Assembly: GCA_034521495.1 (NCBI GenBank)
Contig: JAXHMK010000009.1
Location: 124,001-188,000 of the forward strand
Reading direction: 5' to 3'
Length of the DNA: 64,000 nt
DNA from: Balneolaceae bacterium
GTDB lineage: Bacteria > Bacteroidota > Rhodothermia > Balneolales > Balneolaceae
Within the stretch, counting starts at the first letter, position 1. Every line of letters begins with the position of its first letter. Both the position numbers and the translations under genes were made by a program. Positions 47,261 through 55,381 of this stretch are shown here, piece after piece. The notes below the pieces were generated by a model. It was not told the DNA's origin, made no database searches, and saw only the letters and a list, made by a program, of their open reading frames with translations.

Positions 47261-48247
47261 TTAACGTACACTTTCTACAGTTGTCTTTTTTTCAAACTCT
47301 ATTACGTCAGAGAGTTGCAGCATTCCTAAATCAGGGTTAATGCAATTTGCGGCTCCACAGGCGGTTGCTGTTTTTGCAATGGTAGAAAGTTCTTTCTCTT
47401 TATACCAGGCATGAAGCAGGCCAGCGGTTAAACAGTCACCGCTTCCAACTGTGCTTACTATATCCTGCACCTTGCAAACTGCATGTAATATTGAATCTTG
47501 ATATCCCAAAAAAAGACCATTGGCTCCATCCGTCAGAGCAACAACATTGCAGTAGGTTAATAGTTTTTCGGTGTATTCAACGGGATTGGTATCTGTCCCC
47601 AATAAATCTTTAGCTTCTTTTTTATTAATGTGAATTCCGAAGGGTTTTACGTCAAGAGCTTGTTGTAATCTTTTGCCACTTGCATCAATCCAAAGGTCCG
47701 TGTTATTCCGTTCACAAATTGAAGAAAGTCTTTGATATACATCTTTCGGGCAATTTTTGGGCCAGGATCCACTGACACACATTGCTTTTACTTCAACTGT
47801 CTCTTTCTCAATGACCTTGAAAAAATCATTAAGAGATTGATTTGAAATTCTGGGACCAATTTCGAGGATTTCGGTATTGTCCGTTTTATTATTTTCTGAA
47901 GTTAGAATTGTTAAACAAGTTCTGTTCCAACCTTCAACATGAACTCCAACGCTGGGGACATTATATGAGCTGCATTTAGTCTGAATCCAATCTCCTGTAG
48001 GCCCACTCCAGAAACCAGCTATTTTTGTATCTGTTTGTAATTCTTTTAAAGCAAGTCCCACATGCACACCTTTTCCACCGGGATAGAATTTTTCATCTAT
48101 GCATCGGTTTACTTTTCCTGTTTGAAGTCGCTTAAGATGAAGAACCTTATCAACTGACGGATTTGGACAAATAGCCAGAAGTGATTTATTAACATTTTCT
48201 TTTGTAATAAGTTTAGATATAATATTTCTTAAAGCTGGAATTGCCAT
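47261..48247 (-). CDS. PfkB-family hexose-phosphate kinase (tagatose-6-P / 1-phosphofructokinase type)
   Basis: 328 residues. LLAICPNPSVDKVLHLKRL near 25-40 and FYPGGKGVHVGLAL near 58 match the FruK/LacC/AgaZ-associated group, and the catalytic motif is STVGSGDCLTAGLLHAW near 270 with Asp. The family phosphorylates fructose-1-P or tagatose-6-P at the free hydroxyl to give a bisphosphate. Between agaS and a tagatose-type aldolase, tagatose-6-P kinase is the likely activity. An extra 20 residues precede the usual start, so translation may begin further in. It is packed directly against the second kinase gene. Confidence 0.84.
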   Translation of the reverse strand: MAIPALRNIISKLITKENVNKSLLAICPNPSVDKVLHLKRLQTGKVNRCIDEKFYPGGKGVHVGLALKELQTDTKIAGFWSGPTGDWIQTKCSSYNVPSVGVHVEGWNRTCLTILTSENNKTDNTEILEIGPRISNQSLNDFFKVIEKETVEVKAMCVSGSWPKNCPKDVYQRLSSICERNNTDLWIDASGKRLQQALDVKPFGIHINKKEAKDLLGTDTNPVEYTEKLLTYCNVVALTDGANGLFLGYQDSILHAVCKVQDIVSTVGSGDCLTAGLLHAWYKEKELSTIAKTATACGAANCINPDLGMLQLSDVIEFEKKTTVESVR

Positions 48248-48282
48248 GTTTTATAATTTAAATTTATAATTTTTAATGAAAA

Positions 48283-49446
48283 TCAGTTGTAAATAGTTAC
48301 TCCCTTCACGACCCGGGATATTACATTGTTTTGTGAAGGTGCGTCGGGATCTAAGCCCAGATCAAGTGATTTGTAATATCCAAGTATTTGAGCCGGGAGA
48401 ACATATAAAACAGAAATGAAGGGCGACACTTTTGCTGAATTGTTGAGGTTAAAAATAATTTTTTGATCCAGTTCAACTTCTTTTGCCTGATTTTTATCAC
48501 AAAAAACACCCATACAGTGCATTGCTATCCCGTCTTGTTGTATTTCATTAACAAGATCTTTCTCATACCTAAAAACTTTTTCGTCTGGCGAAAATAGAAA
48601 TACAATAACGGTTTTATTATTTACAACCGCTTTTGGACCATGCCTGAATCCAAGAAAAGAATCGTGCTTGCCAACAACCTTACCGTCCGTTAGTTCCTGG
48701 ACTTTGAGATGCGATTCTTTTGCAATTCCCTCCAGAGGCCCCGATCCCAGGAATACAATTCTGTCAAATGACTTGAATGAAAGATTTTTTAATCCTGTGG
48801 AACAGCTCTTAATAACCTTTTTAGCACTATCGGAAATATTTTCAATAATTTGAGCATGACCATCTGATTTCTGTGAAGTGGCAATGTATAATGCTGTTAG
48901 AATCATTGATGTAAAGCTGCCGGTCATAGCCAATCCTTTATCTTCAGATTGCGGCGGCAAAATAATAGTCAGTCCATTTTCTAATTTGCTTACCGTTTGA
49001 GCAAGTTTACCATGTGCATTACAGGTAATAGCAATATGATGTACTTCTTTGTTAAATCGTTCTGCTATATCAACAATTGCATTGCTTTCGGGGCTGTTTC
49101 CAGATCGTGCAAAAGAGATTAAGAGTAGTGGAATATCAAAATCAACAAGACTTTTAAAATGGGTTACCAGTGAGGTAGTAGATATCGCCCTTGCATTCAC
49201 TCCGGGCATGAATTTAAAATAAGTTTCAACAGTTTCCCCAATAAAAGATGAACTTCCAGCACCCGTTAGAATTACATTTAATTTTTCTTTTTTATATAGA
49301 GGGTTTAAAAAACCTTGAATTCTTTTGTCGTTATTTGTTTGCTCAATAGTCTCTACCCATAGAGCTGGTTGTCCTTCGATTTCTTTCCTTGTATGAATGG
49401 TATTTGTTTTTTCAATATCCATAATAAAATTTGAATTGGTAGACAA
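48283..49446 (-). CDS. agaS: AgaS-type SIS-domain sugar isomerase/deaminase
   Basis: 387 residues, the same length as E. coli AgaS. Closely matching stretches are VILTGAGSSSFIGETVE near 60, LLLISFARSGNSPESNAI near 105, GLAMTGSFTSMILTALY near 165, DRIVFLGSGPLEGIAKES near 220 and GFRHGPKAVV near 252, ending in NVISRVVKGVTIYN. AgaS converts galactosamine-6-P to tagatose-6-P with release of ammonia. It is the first gene of the leftward operon agaS-kinase-kinase-aldolase-transporter and faces the GH109-like gene across an AT-rich control region. Confidence 0.9.
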   Translation of the reverse strand: MSTNSNFIMDIEKTNTIHTRKEIEGQPALWVETIEQTNNDKRIQGFLNPLYKKEKLNVILTGAGSSSFIGETVETYFKFMPGVNARAISTTSLVTHFKSLVDFDIPLLLISFARSGNSPESNAIVDIAERFNKEVHHIAITCNAHGKLAQTVSKLENGLTIILPPQSEDKGLAMTGSFTSMILTALYIATSQKSDGHAQIIENISDSAKKVIKSCSTGLKNLSFKSFDRIVFLGSGPLEGIAKESHLKVQELTDGKVVGKHDSFLGFRHGPKAVVNNKTVIVFLFSPDEKVFRYEKDLVNEIQQDGIAMHCMGVFCDKNQAKEVELDQKIIFNLNNSAKVSPFISVLYVLPAQILGYYKSLDLGLDPDAPSQNNVISRVVKGVTIYN

Positions 49447-49834
49447 AAAATGTAAAAAAACTCAAATTGAATTTTATATGTAGTTATTATCTTTTACGAA
49501 AATTTATTTTCGTATTTCTAAGCGAAAATAAAGAATATTTTTTAAATAAAAATAAAAAATAATAAACTATAAATATTGTTTATTATTTCTTTTTAGTTTA
49601 TTTAATTAACTTCTGTAGTAGAAATAGCTTTCTCATTGTTTAAAAAATAACTGATATGGTTTCTAATAAATTACTTTTAAAAGTTTTGTAGTATGTTCAA
49701 AAAATACAAAATAATTAATAAAGAAAATGTTCTTGTATATACTTTAGTTTCAATTATTTTTCTATTTCTTGTTTAATTGTATTTAATATAATGTGATTCT
49801 TTAAAAGAAACCTTAACTAAAATTCTGATAAATT
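49447..49834. other. AT-rich divergent control region
   Basis: This 388-bp gap between agaS (leftward) and the first GH109-like gene (rightward) is extremely AT-rich and contains no gene. Besides the palindrome at 49495-49514 it holds a TATACTTTAGTT stretch near 49740, resembling TTTACTTTAGTT near 52540, which may be a promoter element. Both flanking operons should be controlled from here. Confidence 0.5.
49495..49514. promoter_or_regulatory. perfect palindrome, candidate DeoR-type operator
   Basis: TACGAAAATTTATTTTCGTA: two 8-bp arms with a 4-bp centre, 49 bp upstream of the agaS start. A third CGAAAAT half-site follows at about 49523. Repeats of TTTCG/CGAAA are what AgaR-like DeoR regulators bind in other bacteria, and a DeoR-type gene lies 5 kb away in the same island. 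Function inferred only. Confidence 0.5.
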
Positions 49835-51229
49835 ATGAACTTCAATCGCAGAGATTTTCTTAAAAAAAGCGGACTTGCAACACTCGGACTAACTGGGCTT
49901 GGAACGTTTGGAAAAAGGGAAAAAAATGGACCTTATCAATTTAGAAAAGAGCATGAGCAGACCTTTAATATGCATAACTATGCTGCACCGGCTATTGATT
50001 TGGTCCGGATTGGTTTTATAGGAGTTGGAAGCAGGGGAAGTGGTCATGTAAGAAGGCTCAGACAGATTGAAGGAACTGAAATCAGGGCTCTTTGTGATAT
50101 AGATGAATCAGCACTGAATGAGGTACTTGAAGATTTTGATCAGCCCGTAGATACTTACACAGGCAGTGAAGATGCGTGGAAAGAGTTGTGTGAAAGAGAT
50201 GATCTTGACCTGATAATCAATGCTGCTCCGTGGCATTTGCACACCCCGATCTGTCTCTATGCAATGGAAAATGGTAAGCACACAGCCACTGAAATACCGG
50301 CTGCACAAAGTTTGGAAGAGTGCTGGGCGCTCGTAGAAGCATCAGAGCGGACCAAGAAACACTGCTATATCATGGAAAATGCTTGCTATGGCGAGTTCGA
50401 AATGGTGACTCTGAATATGGCCAGGGAAGGATACTTTGGAGAACTGATTCATGCTGAGGGCGCTTATATACACCAACTTATGCGTCATAATTTTACGAGA
50501 GGCAACTATCATAATATGTGGCGCTTCCGTGAAAATGCTACTCGGAATGGTAATCTTTATCCCATGCATGGATTAGGCAGTATAGCACAGAGCATGGAAA
50601 TTAACTATGGAGATCAGATGAAATATATGGTCTCCGTTTCAAGTGCCGACTTTATGATGCAAAAAAGAACCCGGGAGCTGGCTGAAAGCGATCCATTCTT
50701 TGAAGATTTTGTTGATAATGAGTTCCGGGGAAATATGAATACCAGCATTATCAAAACCTTTAAAGGGCGAACCATTATGCTTCAGCATGATGTGACTTCA
50801 CCCCGGCCGTACTCTCGAATTCATTTGTTAAGTGGAACAGAAGGGATTGCCCGCGAATATCCCGAACCGCGAATTGCAAACAGTCATGATGGATGGCTTG
50901 AGCAGGAAGAGTTTGATGCAGTTATCGAAAAGTATAAACCTGAGATTATTAAACGAGTTGGCGAAATGGCCCGGCAAATGGGAGGCCATGGAGGAATGGA
51001 TACACTCATGACCTGGCGATTGATTGACTGTCTCAGAAATGGAATTCCATTGGATATGGATGTGTACGATGCTGCTTCCTGGAGTTCGGTGATTCCGTTA
51101 AGCGAATGGTCAGTGGCAAATGAGGCCACTCCGATCCATTTTCCTGATTTTACGTCAGGTGCATGGCGAACAAATAAACCCAATATGGATATTGAGCTGG
51201 AAAGAGGTGGGACCACACAATTTGCATAG
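49835..51229 (+). CDS. GH109-like alpha-N-acetylgalactosaminidase (Tat-exported, NAD-dependent)
   Basis: 464 residues with a Tat leader (NFNRRDFLKKSGLATLGLTG). It has a Gfo/Idh/MocA fold but carries the residue pattern of GH109: NAD loop GVGSRG (63-68), WHLH (133-136), EI (153-154), ENACY with N182, YIH (Y211, H213) and YPMH (242-245), then GHGGMD and DVYDAASWSSVIPLSEWS. GH109 enzymes use a bound NAD+ to cleave alpha-GalNAc by transient oxidation at C3. This is the most canonical of the three copies here. It lies opposite agaS, whose pathway consumes GalNAc, and a terminator follows the gene. Substrate specificity is inferred. Confidence 0.82.
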   Translation: MNFNRRDFLKKSGLATLGLTGLGTFGKREKNGPYQFRKEHEQTFNMHNYAAPAIDLVRIGFIGVGSRGSGHVRRLRQIEGTEIRALCDIDESALNEVLEDFDQPVDTYTGSEDAWKELCERDDLDLIINAAPWHLHTPICLYAMENGKHTATEIPAAQSLEECWALVEASERTKKHCYIMENACYGEFEMVTLNMAREGYFGELIHAEGAYIHQLMRHNFTRGNYHNMWRFRENATRNGNLYPMHGLGSIAQSMEINYGDQMKYMVSVSSADFMMQKRTRELAESDPFFEDFVDNEFRGNMNTSIIKTFKGRTIMLQHDVTSPRPYSRIHLLSGTEGIAREYPEPRIANSHDGWLEQEEFDAVIEKYKPEIIKRVGEMARQMGGHGGMDTLMTWRLIDCLRNGIPLDMDVYDAASWSSVIPLSEWSVANEATPIHFPDFTSGAWRTNKPNMDIELERGGTTQFA

Positions 51230-51265
51230 GGTAAATCTATATGTACGGACAACATATATAAATCC

Positions 51266-51307
51266 CAAAAGTGAGGCTGTGTGTAAAAATGCAGCCTCAC
51301 TTTTTTA
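51266..51307 (+). terminator. rho-independent terminator after the first GH109-like gene
   Basis: AAAAGTGAGGCTG pairs with CAGCCTCACTTTT around a loop of about 15 bases and runs into T6. It separates the GH109-like gene from the epimerase-like pseudogene downstream. Confidence 0.85.
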
Positions 51308-51343
51308 TTTCTCTTCTTTATAATCAGTAACGAATGCACACCA

Positions 51344-52217
51344 ATGATGAAAGAGACGTTTGAGAACGAATCTTGGTTTGTGGAGTTTGAACCGGATGAC
51401 GGTGCCAGAATAAGCAGGTTGTGTTACCATGGGTTTGATCTTCTCACGACGGGCCCAGATCATTTTAAACCGCCTTCCAAAGATTTTGGTGAATACGAAA
51501 CTCGTCCTGTTTTTGGCTATGATGATTGTTTTCCCTCGGTTGAAGCTTGCAGATATCCGGGGCTGGAATGGGTCGTACCCGATCATGGCGAGTTATGTTG
51601 GCTGGAGTGGAATGCTGAGGTTCAATCAGACAAAATAGTTTTTTCGGTCGAAAGCGAAGTCCTGCCAATTATTTTCAAGCGAACTCTGCATTTTAAGAAC
51701 TCACCAGCTATACTGGGGTTTTGAAGTGCAAAACAGGGGAGATAAAAATTTACCATTTCAGCATGTAATGCATCCGCTCATTAAACTGACAGAGATCAAG
51801 GATTCTGAAACTTCCCGATTTTACATCTAATTAATAATGAAGGCCGGTGAACTGTTTGGATCTAAAATCCCCGAAAGCTTTGAGAGATTTTCTTGCTTTC
51901 ACGAGGTTGTAGGCGAAACACACATGCTTTATCTGCAAAATCCGAAAGCAAATTTTGTGCAGTGGACTTATCAAAAATGACTTGAAGGTTCACGGATGGT
52001 TTATCCTGCAGATATGTTTTCTTCGATCGGTATTTGGTGGAATTATCTTGGTTATCCAGATGAAGATGGATGCAGAAGAGATGAATGTGCATTTGAGCCA
52101 ATTTCAGGAACTGAAAGCAATTTGAACGAAGCAAATGGTGAGGGTCGTTCACAATTGGTCGAACCAGGTAAAAAGAAATCTTGGAATATCGTTTGGAATC
52201 TGGATTATGACTATTAG
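51344..52217 (+). pseudogene. aldose 1-epimerase-like gene, multiply disrupted
   Basis: The start (WFVEFEPDDGARISRLCYHG, FDLLTTGP) and the middle (VFGYDDCFPSVEACRYPG, PDHGELCWLEW) match galactose-mutarotase-fold proteins. The frame is lost near 51710 and resumes one frame over as GFEVQNRGDKNLPFQHVMHP to a stop near 51830. Another segment (KAGELFGSKIPESFERFSCF, NPKANFVQWTYQK) follows in a third arrangement, with a further TGA near 51978 before the end (MVYPADMFSSIGIWWNYLGY ... DYDY). Three or more lesions point to a real pseudogene. The family interconverts sugar anomers, fitting the island. Confidence 0.75.
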
Positions 52218-52818
52218 TCCACCTTACAAAAAAGTAAAATATTGCTTAAGAACATTGTCAGTTTACCTAATAAACTCACAACCCTACGAAAATTAGCTAA
52301 ATCAATTGATGATTATATCATTTCTTACATAATAATCTATTTTCAAGTCTTTTATTTCAAAAAGATTATATAAGATTTAGACAGTGATTTGCCTGATTGA
52401 ATTGAGGATAAATCTTATCAGTTGAATTTTATTACTCTGTATTTCTACCAACGAAAGAATATGTTTATTTCGAATAATTGAGTTTATAAATAATAAATAA
52501 TTGAAATATATATATCTTTTTTTTATTTATAAATTTACTTTAGTTAAAATAATAATACCTAATAATAAGGTCTAATATAAGGAAAAATAACTAAATGATG
52601 GGATTTTGCAGGAAGAGAGGTGATAATGATTGCATCATAATGATGATTAGTTGTGCCCAAAGCCATCCGGGTTTTGTGATATGGTAGAATCCGGATGGCT
52701 AATTTTTCCAAAAGCTTTATAAACCCTTTAGCGGAATTGAAAAAAAGAATACTTGAAGATTTTCCGGCAGTTCAAAGATTAATCAAAACAATACAAACCA
52801 AATAAAAAGGCAATCGGC
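52218..52818. other. AT-rich intergenic region with orphan terminator
   Basis: 601 bp without a supported gene. The left two-thirds are very AT-rich (TTTATTTATAAATTTACTTT and similar near 52520), like the gap before the first GH109-like gene. It ends with a terminator hairpin at 52661-52708 that has no gene within 400 bp upstream. A short untranslated transcript from about 52550 to 52708 would explain this. The promoter of the next GH109-like operon would lie to the right of it or read through. Confidence 0.45.
52661..52708 (+). terminator. terminator hairpin without upstream gene
   Basis: AGCCATCCGG (52661-52670) pairs perfectly with CCGGATGGCT (52691-52700), followed by AATTTTT. The nearest rightward gene upstream is the epimerase-like pseudogene ending at 52217. 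Confidence 0.75.
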
Positions 52819-54168
52819 ATGAGCAATCAATACGACAGAAAGGATTTTCTGAAAATTTCATCGACAGCAATGGGTGGCGCAATGCTAACCTCAATGGGTT
52901 TGTCAAAAATCTCTTTCGCAAGGAAAAAGAATGTTTTGGATCAGGACAGCCCCGTTCGTCTTGGGTTTGTTGGAATCGGTGGCCGTGGTCAGTGGCACTT
53001 AAGTTCAGCTCTTGGAATTCCGGGCGTTCAGGTTCCGGCAATATGTGAAATCAAACCGGAGCGGTTGTACACAGCCAAACGATGGGTAGAAGAATCAGGT
53101 CAGCCAACTCCAACCTTGTATGGAGCTGATGAAGACGAAACTGCTTTCAAGAGAATGTGCGAGGAGGAAGAACTCGATGCTATCATCTGCTCTACATCAT
53201 GGAAATGGCACGCCCCGGTTGTTCTTGCGGCCATGAATAACGATAAACATGCCGCCTGCGAAGTGCCGCTAATGCTAACTCTCGATGAGGCTTGGGAAAT
53301 AGTAGAAACGCACGAAAGTACAGGTAAATGGGCAAGCACCGTATTAGGTGGCTTTCCGGATGTGACCCTTTTAAATATGATTCGCCAAGGATTGCTGGGT
53401 GATATGATTCACGCTGAAGGAGGGTATATCCACGATCTTAGATTTGTGAAGCACGCCCCGGATGAAGAACCCTGGAGATTATGGCATTCTATCTACAGAA
53501 ACGGGAACCTCTATCCTGATCATCCCATGAGAACGATCATGCCGGCCCTGGATATTAATCACGGTGATCGCATTGACTACCTGATTTCCATGAGTTCCAA
53601 AGCTGTAATGTTGAACGATTATGCTGCCGATCAATATGGCAAAGAACACCCATACGCCACAAAAGAGATGAAACAGGGAGATTACAACGCCTCACTGATT
53701 CGAACGGTTGACGGCAAGATGATAACTCTGAATTTCGATACGAATACTCCACACCCGAGAGGAAATTATCGTTTTCAGGGCACCAAAGGTGTTTACCTGA
53801 GAGATCGTGGTACCAATCGTATTTATGTTGAAGGCCAAAGTCCGGAATCGCATGAATGGGAACCAGCTGAAAAATACAGGGATGAGTATGAATCACCAAT
53901 CCTGAAAAATTATGATCCACCGGAACGAGTTGTTGAGATTCGCGGCCATGGAGGCTCAAACAGACAGACATCTATCAACTGGACGAACCTGGTTGAAGCC
54001 ATTCGAAATGACACATCACCATACATTGATACCTATGATTCCGTAACCAGCAGTGCTGTATCTGCGATTACTGAAAAATCGATAGCTGAGGGCTGCAGGC
54101 CAGTTGATTTTCCTGACTTTACAAGAGGAAAATGGCAAAACAGAGCACCGATTTTAGAGCAAGCATAA
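52819..54168 (+). CDS. GH109-like exported oxidoreductase-fold protein, divergent subgroup (copy 1)
   Basis: 449 residues. The Tat-like leader has an R-K pair (YDRKDFLKISSTAMGG). GH109 features are GIGGRG (52-57), WKWH (128-131), EV (148-149), YIH (Y203, H205) and YPDH (232-235), with a tail DTYDSVTSSAVSAITEKS. The asparagine of the ENxCY motif is absent: the region reads TVLGGFPDV. So the substrate pocket or NAD contact differs from the canonical copy at 49835. Closely similar to the 55382 gene. It precedes an exported amidohydrolase by 30 bp, and the pair is duplicated downstream. Either a GH109 with altered specificity or a sugar oxidoreductase. Confidence 0.8.
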   Translation: MSNQYDRKDFLKISSTAMGGAMLTSMGLSKISFARKKNVLDQDSPVRLGFVGIGGRGQWHLSSALGIPGVQVPAICEIKPERLYTAKRWVEESGQPTPTLYGADEDETAFKRMCEEEELDAIICSTSWKWHAPVVLAAMNNDKHAACEVPLMLTLDEAWEIVETHESTGKWASTVLGGFPDVTLLNMIRQGLLGDMIHAEGGYIHDLRFVKHAPDEEPWRLWHSIYRNGNLYPDHPMRTIMPALDINHGDRIDYLISMSSKAVMLNDYAADQYGKEHPYATKEMKQGDYNASLIRTVDGKMITLNFDTNTPHPRGNYRFQGTKGVYLRDRGTNRIYVEGQSPESHEWEPAEKYRDEYESPILKNYDPPERVVEIRGHGGSNRQTSINWTNLVEAIRNDTSPYIDTYDSVTSSAVSAITEKSIAEGCRPVDFPDFTRGKWQNRAPILEQA

Positions 54169-54198
54169 TACTATCAATGGCTTAGGAGGAACATTAAA

Positions 54199-55206
54199 AT
54201 GAATAACAGAAGAAATTTTCTCAAAAAAACAGGATTGGCTGGGTTGGGACTAACCGGTTTGGGGTTTCTTGGGTCAAATTCAACCCAGGCAAAATCAACG
54301 AAACCTACCGAAGAACAGGTAACGGGTGATCTGAGGTTGCTGGATTGGGAACCTATACCACAACTTGTTGTGGAAGAGACGATCATTACAAAACCAAAAT
54401 TCCCGGTTATTGATATCCACAATCATTTGAGGGACCTGGATAGAACGGAGGAGTATCTCAAAGCAATGGATGAGGCAGGCGTTTGGAAAGTTGTGAGTTT
54501 GGATGGAAGATCTGAAGACGGCTTTTACAAAGAGCATCTGGAAGTCTCAAACAGTGTTGCCGAGGAAAGGTTTATCGTATTTTATCGAATTGATTACAGC
54601 AGGATTGATGAACCGAATTATGGTGAAGATGAAGCGGACAGGCTTGAGCAAGCAGTTGAAGCGGGACTTCGGGGAATTAAGGTGTCTAAATCACTTGGAT
54701 TACGCTATAGAGATGCGAGCGGAGAATTGATTCGCGTGGATGATCAGCGCCTTGATCCTGTTTGGGCAAGGGCCGGTGAATTAGGTATTCCTGTGTTGAT
54801 GCACATCTCAGATCCAAAAGCATTTTTCACCCCGATTGACAGGTACAATGAGCGCTACGATGAACTGGGTGCACATCCAGACTGGGGATTTTCCGGCCCT
54901 GAATTTCTTGAAAAAGAGGAGCTTTTGCGGCAACGAAACCGTGTATTTGAACGTCATCCGGATACAACATTCATAGCCACTCATATGGCAAACTTGCCGG
55001 AAGAGTTGGGCAGAGTATCGATGTGGTTAGAGAAATATCCAAACATCTATGTGGATATTGATGCCCGAATTAGTGAGTTGGGACGCCAGCCATACACCGC
55101 CCGGAAGTTTATGATAAAACATCAGGACAGGGTGCTTTTTGGTACCGATACAGCCCCGAATGTGGAATCATACAGGGTGTACTATCGGTTCTTGGAGACC
55201 GGATGA
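54199..55206 (+). CDS. Tat-exported amidohydrolase-2 family protein, frameshifted near the end
   Basis: A Tat leader (NNRRNFLKKTGLAGLGLTG) closely similar to that of the 49835 gene precedes a TIM-barrel metal-dependent hydrolase: VIDIHNHLRD near 73, LMHISDPKA near 200, FIATHMANLP near 258 and LFGTDTAPN near 312. The frame ends at YRFLETG. Removing one G at 55201-55202 continues TDDEYINADPSHHRQGRWRI, YGLYLPDDVLEKIYNKNALK and a stop at 55340-55342, which matches the ends of the other two amidohydrolases here. The family includes lactonases and decarboxylases; the substrate is unknown. It forms a module with the preceding GH109-like gene. Confidence 0.8.
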   Translation: MNNRRNFLKKTGLAGLGLTGLGFLGSNSTQAKSTKPTEEQVTGDLRLLDWEPIPQLVVEETIITKPKFPVIDIHNHLRDLDRTEEYLKAMDEAGVWKVVSLDGRSEDGFYKEHLEVSNSVAEERFIVFYRIDYSRIDEPNYGEDEADRLEQAVEAGLRGIKVSKSLGLRYRDASGELIRVDDQRLDPVWARAGELGIPVLMHISDPKAFFTPIDRYNERYDELGAHPDWGFSGPEFLEKEELLRQRNRVFERHPDTTFIATHMANLPEELGRVSMWLEKYPNIYVDIDARISELGRQPYTARKFMIKHQDRVLFGTDTAPNVESYRVYYRFLETG

Positions 55207-55381
55207 TGAATACATCAATGCTGATCCAAGCCACCACAGGCAAGGACGCTGGCGAATTTACGGGTTATATCTGCCGGATGATGTATTGGAAAAAATCTAC
55301 AACAAAAATGCTCTCAAAATTTTCGAGCAGTTCAATGGATAAGTCGATTCAAACAGTTTAAATAATAAATGGGATTTTACT

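Noticed and set aside
49835-51229. Ordinary cytosolic inositol or glucose dehydrogenase
   Set aside because: No EKP lysine motif; instead the residues specific to GH109 are present in order and the protein has a Tat leader.
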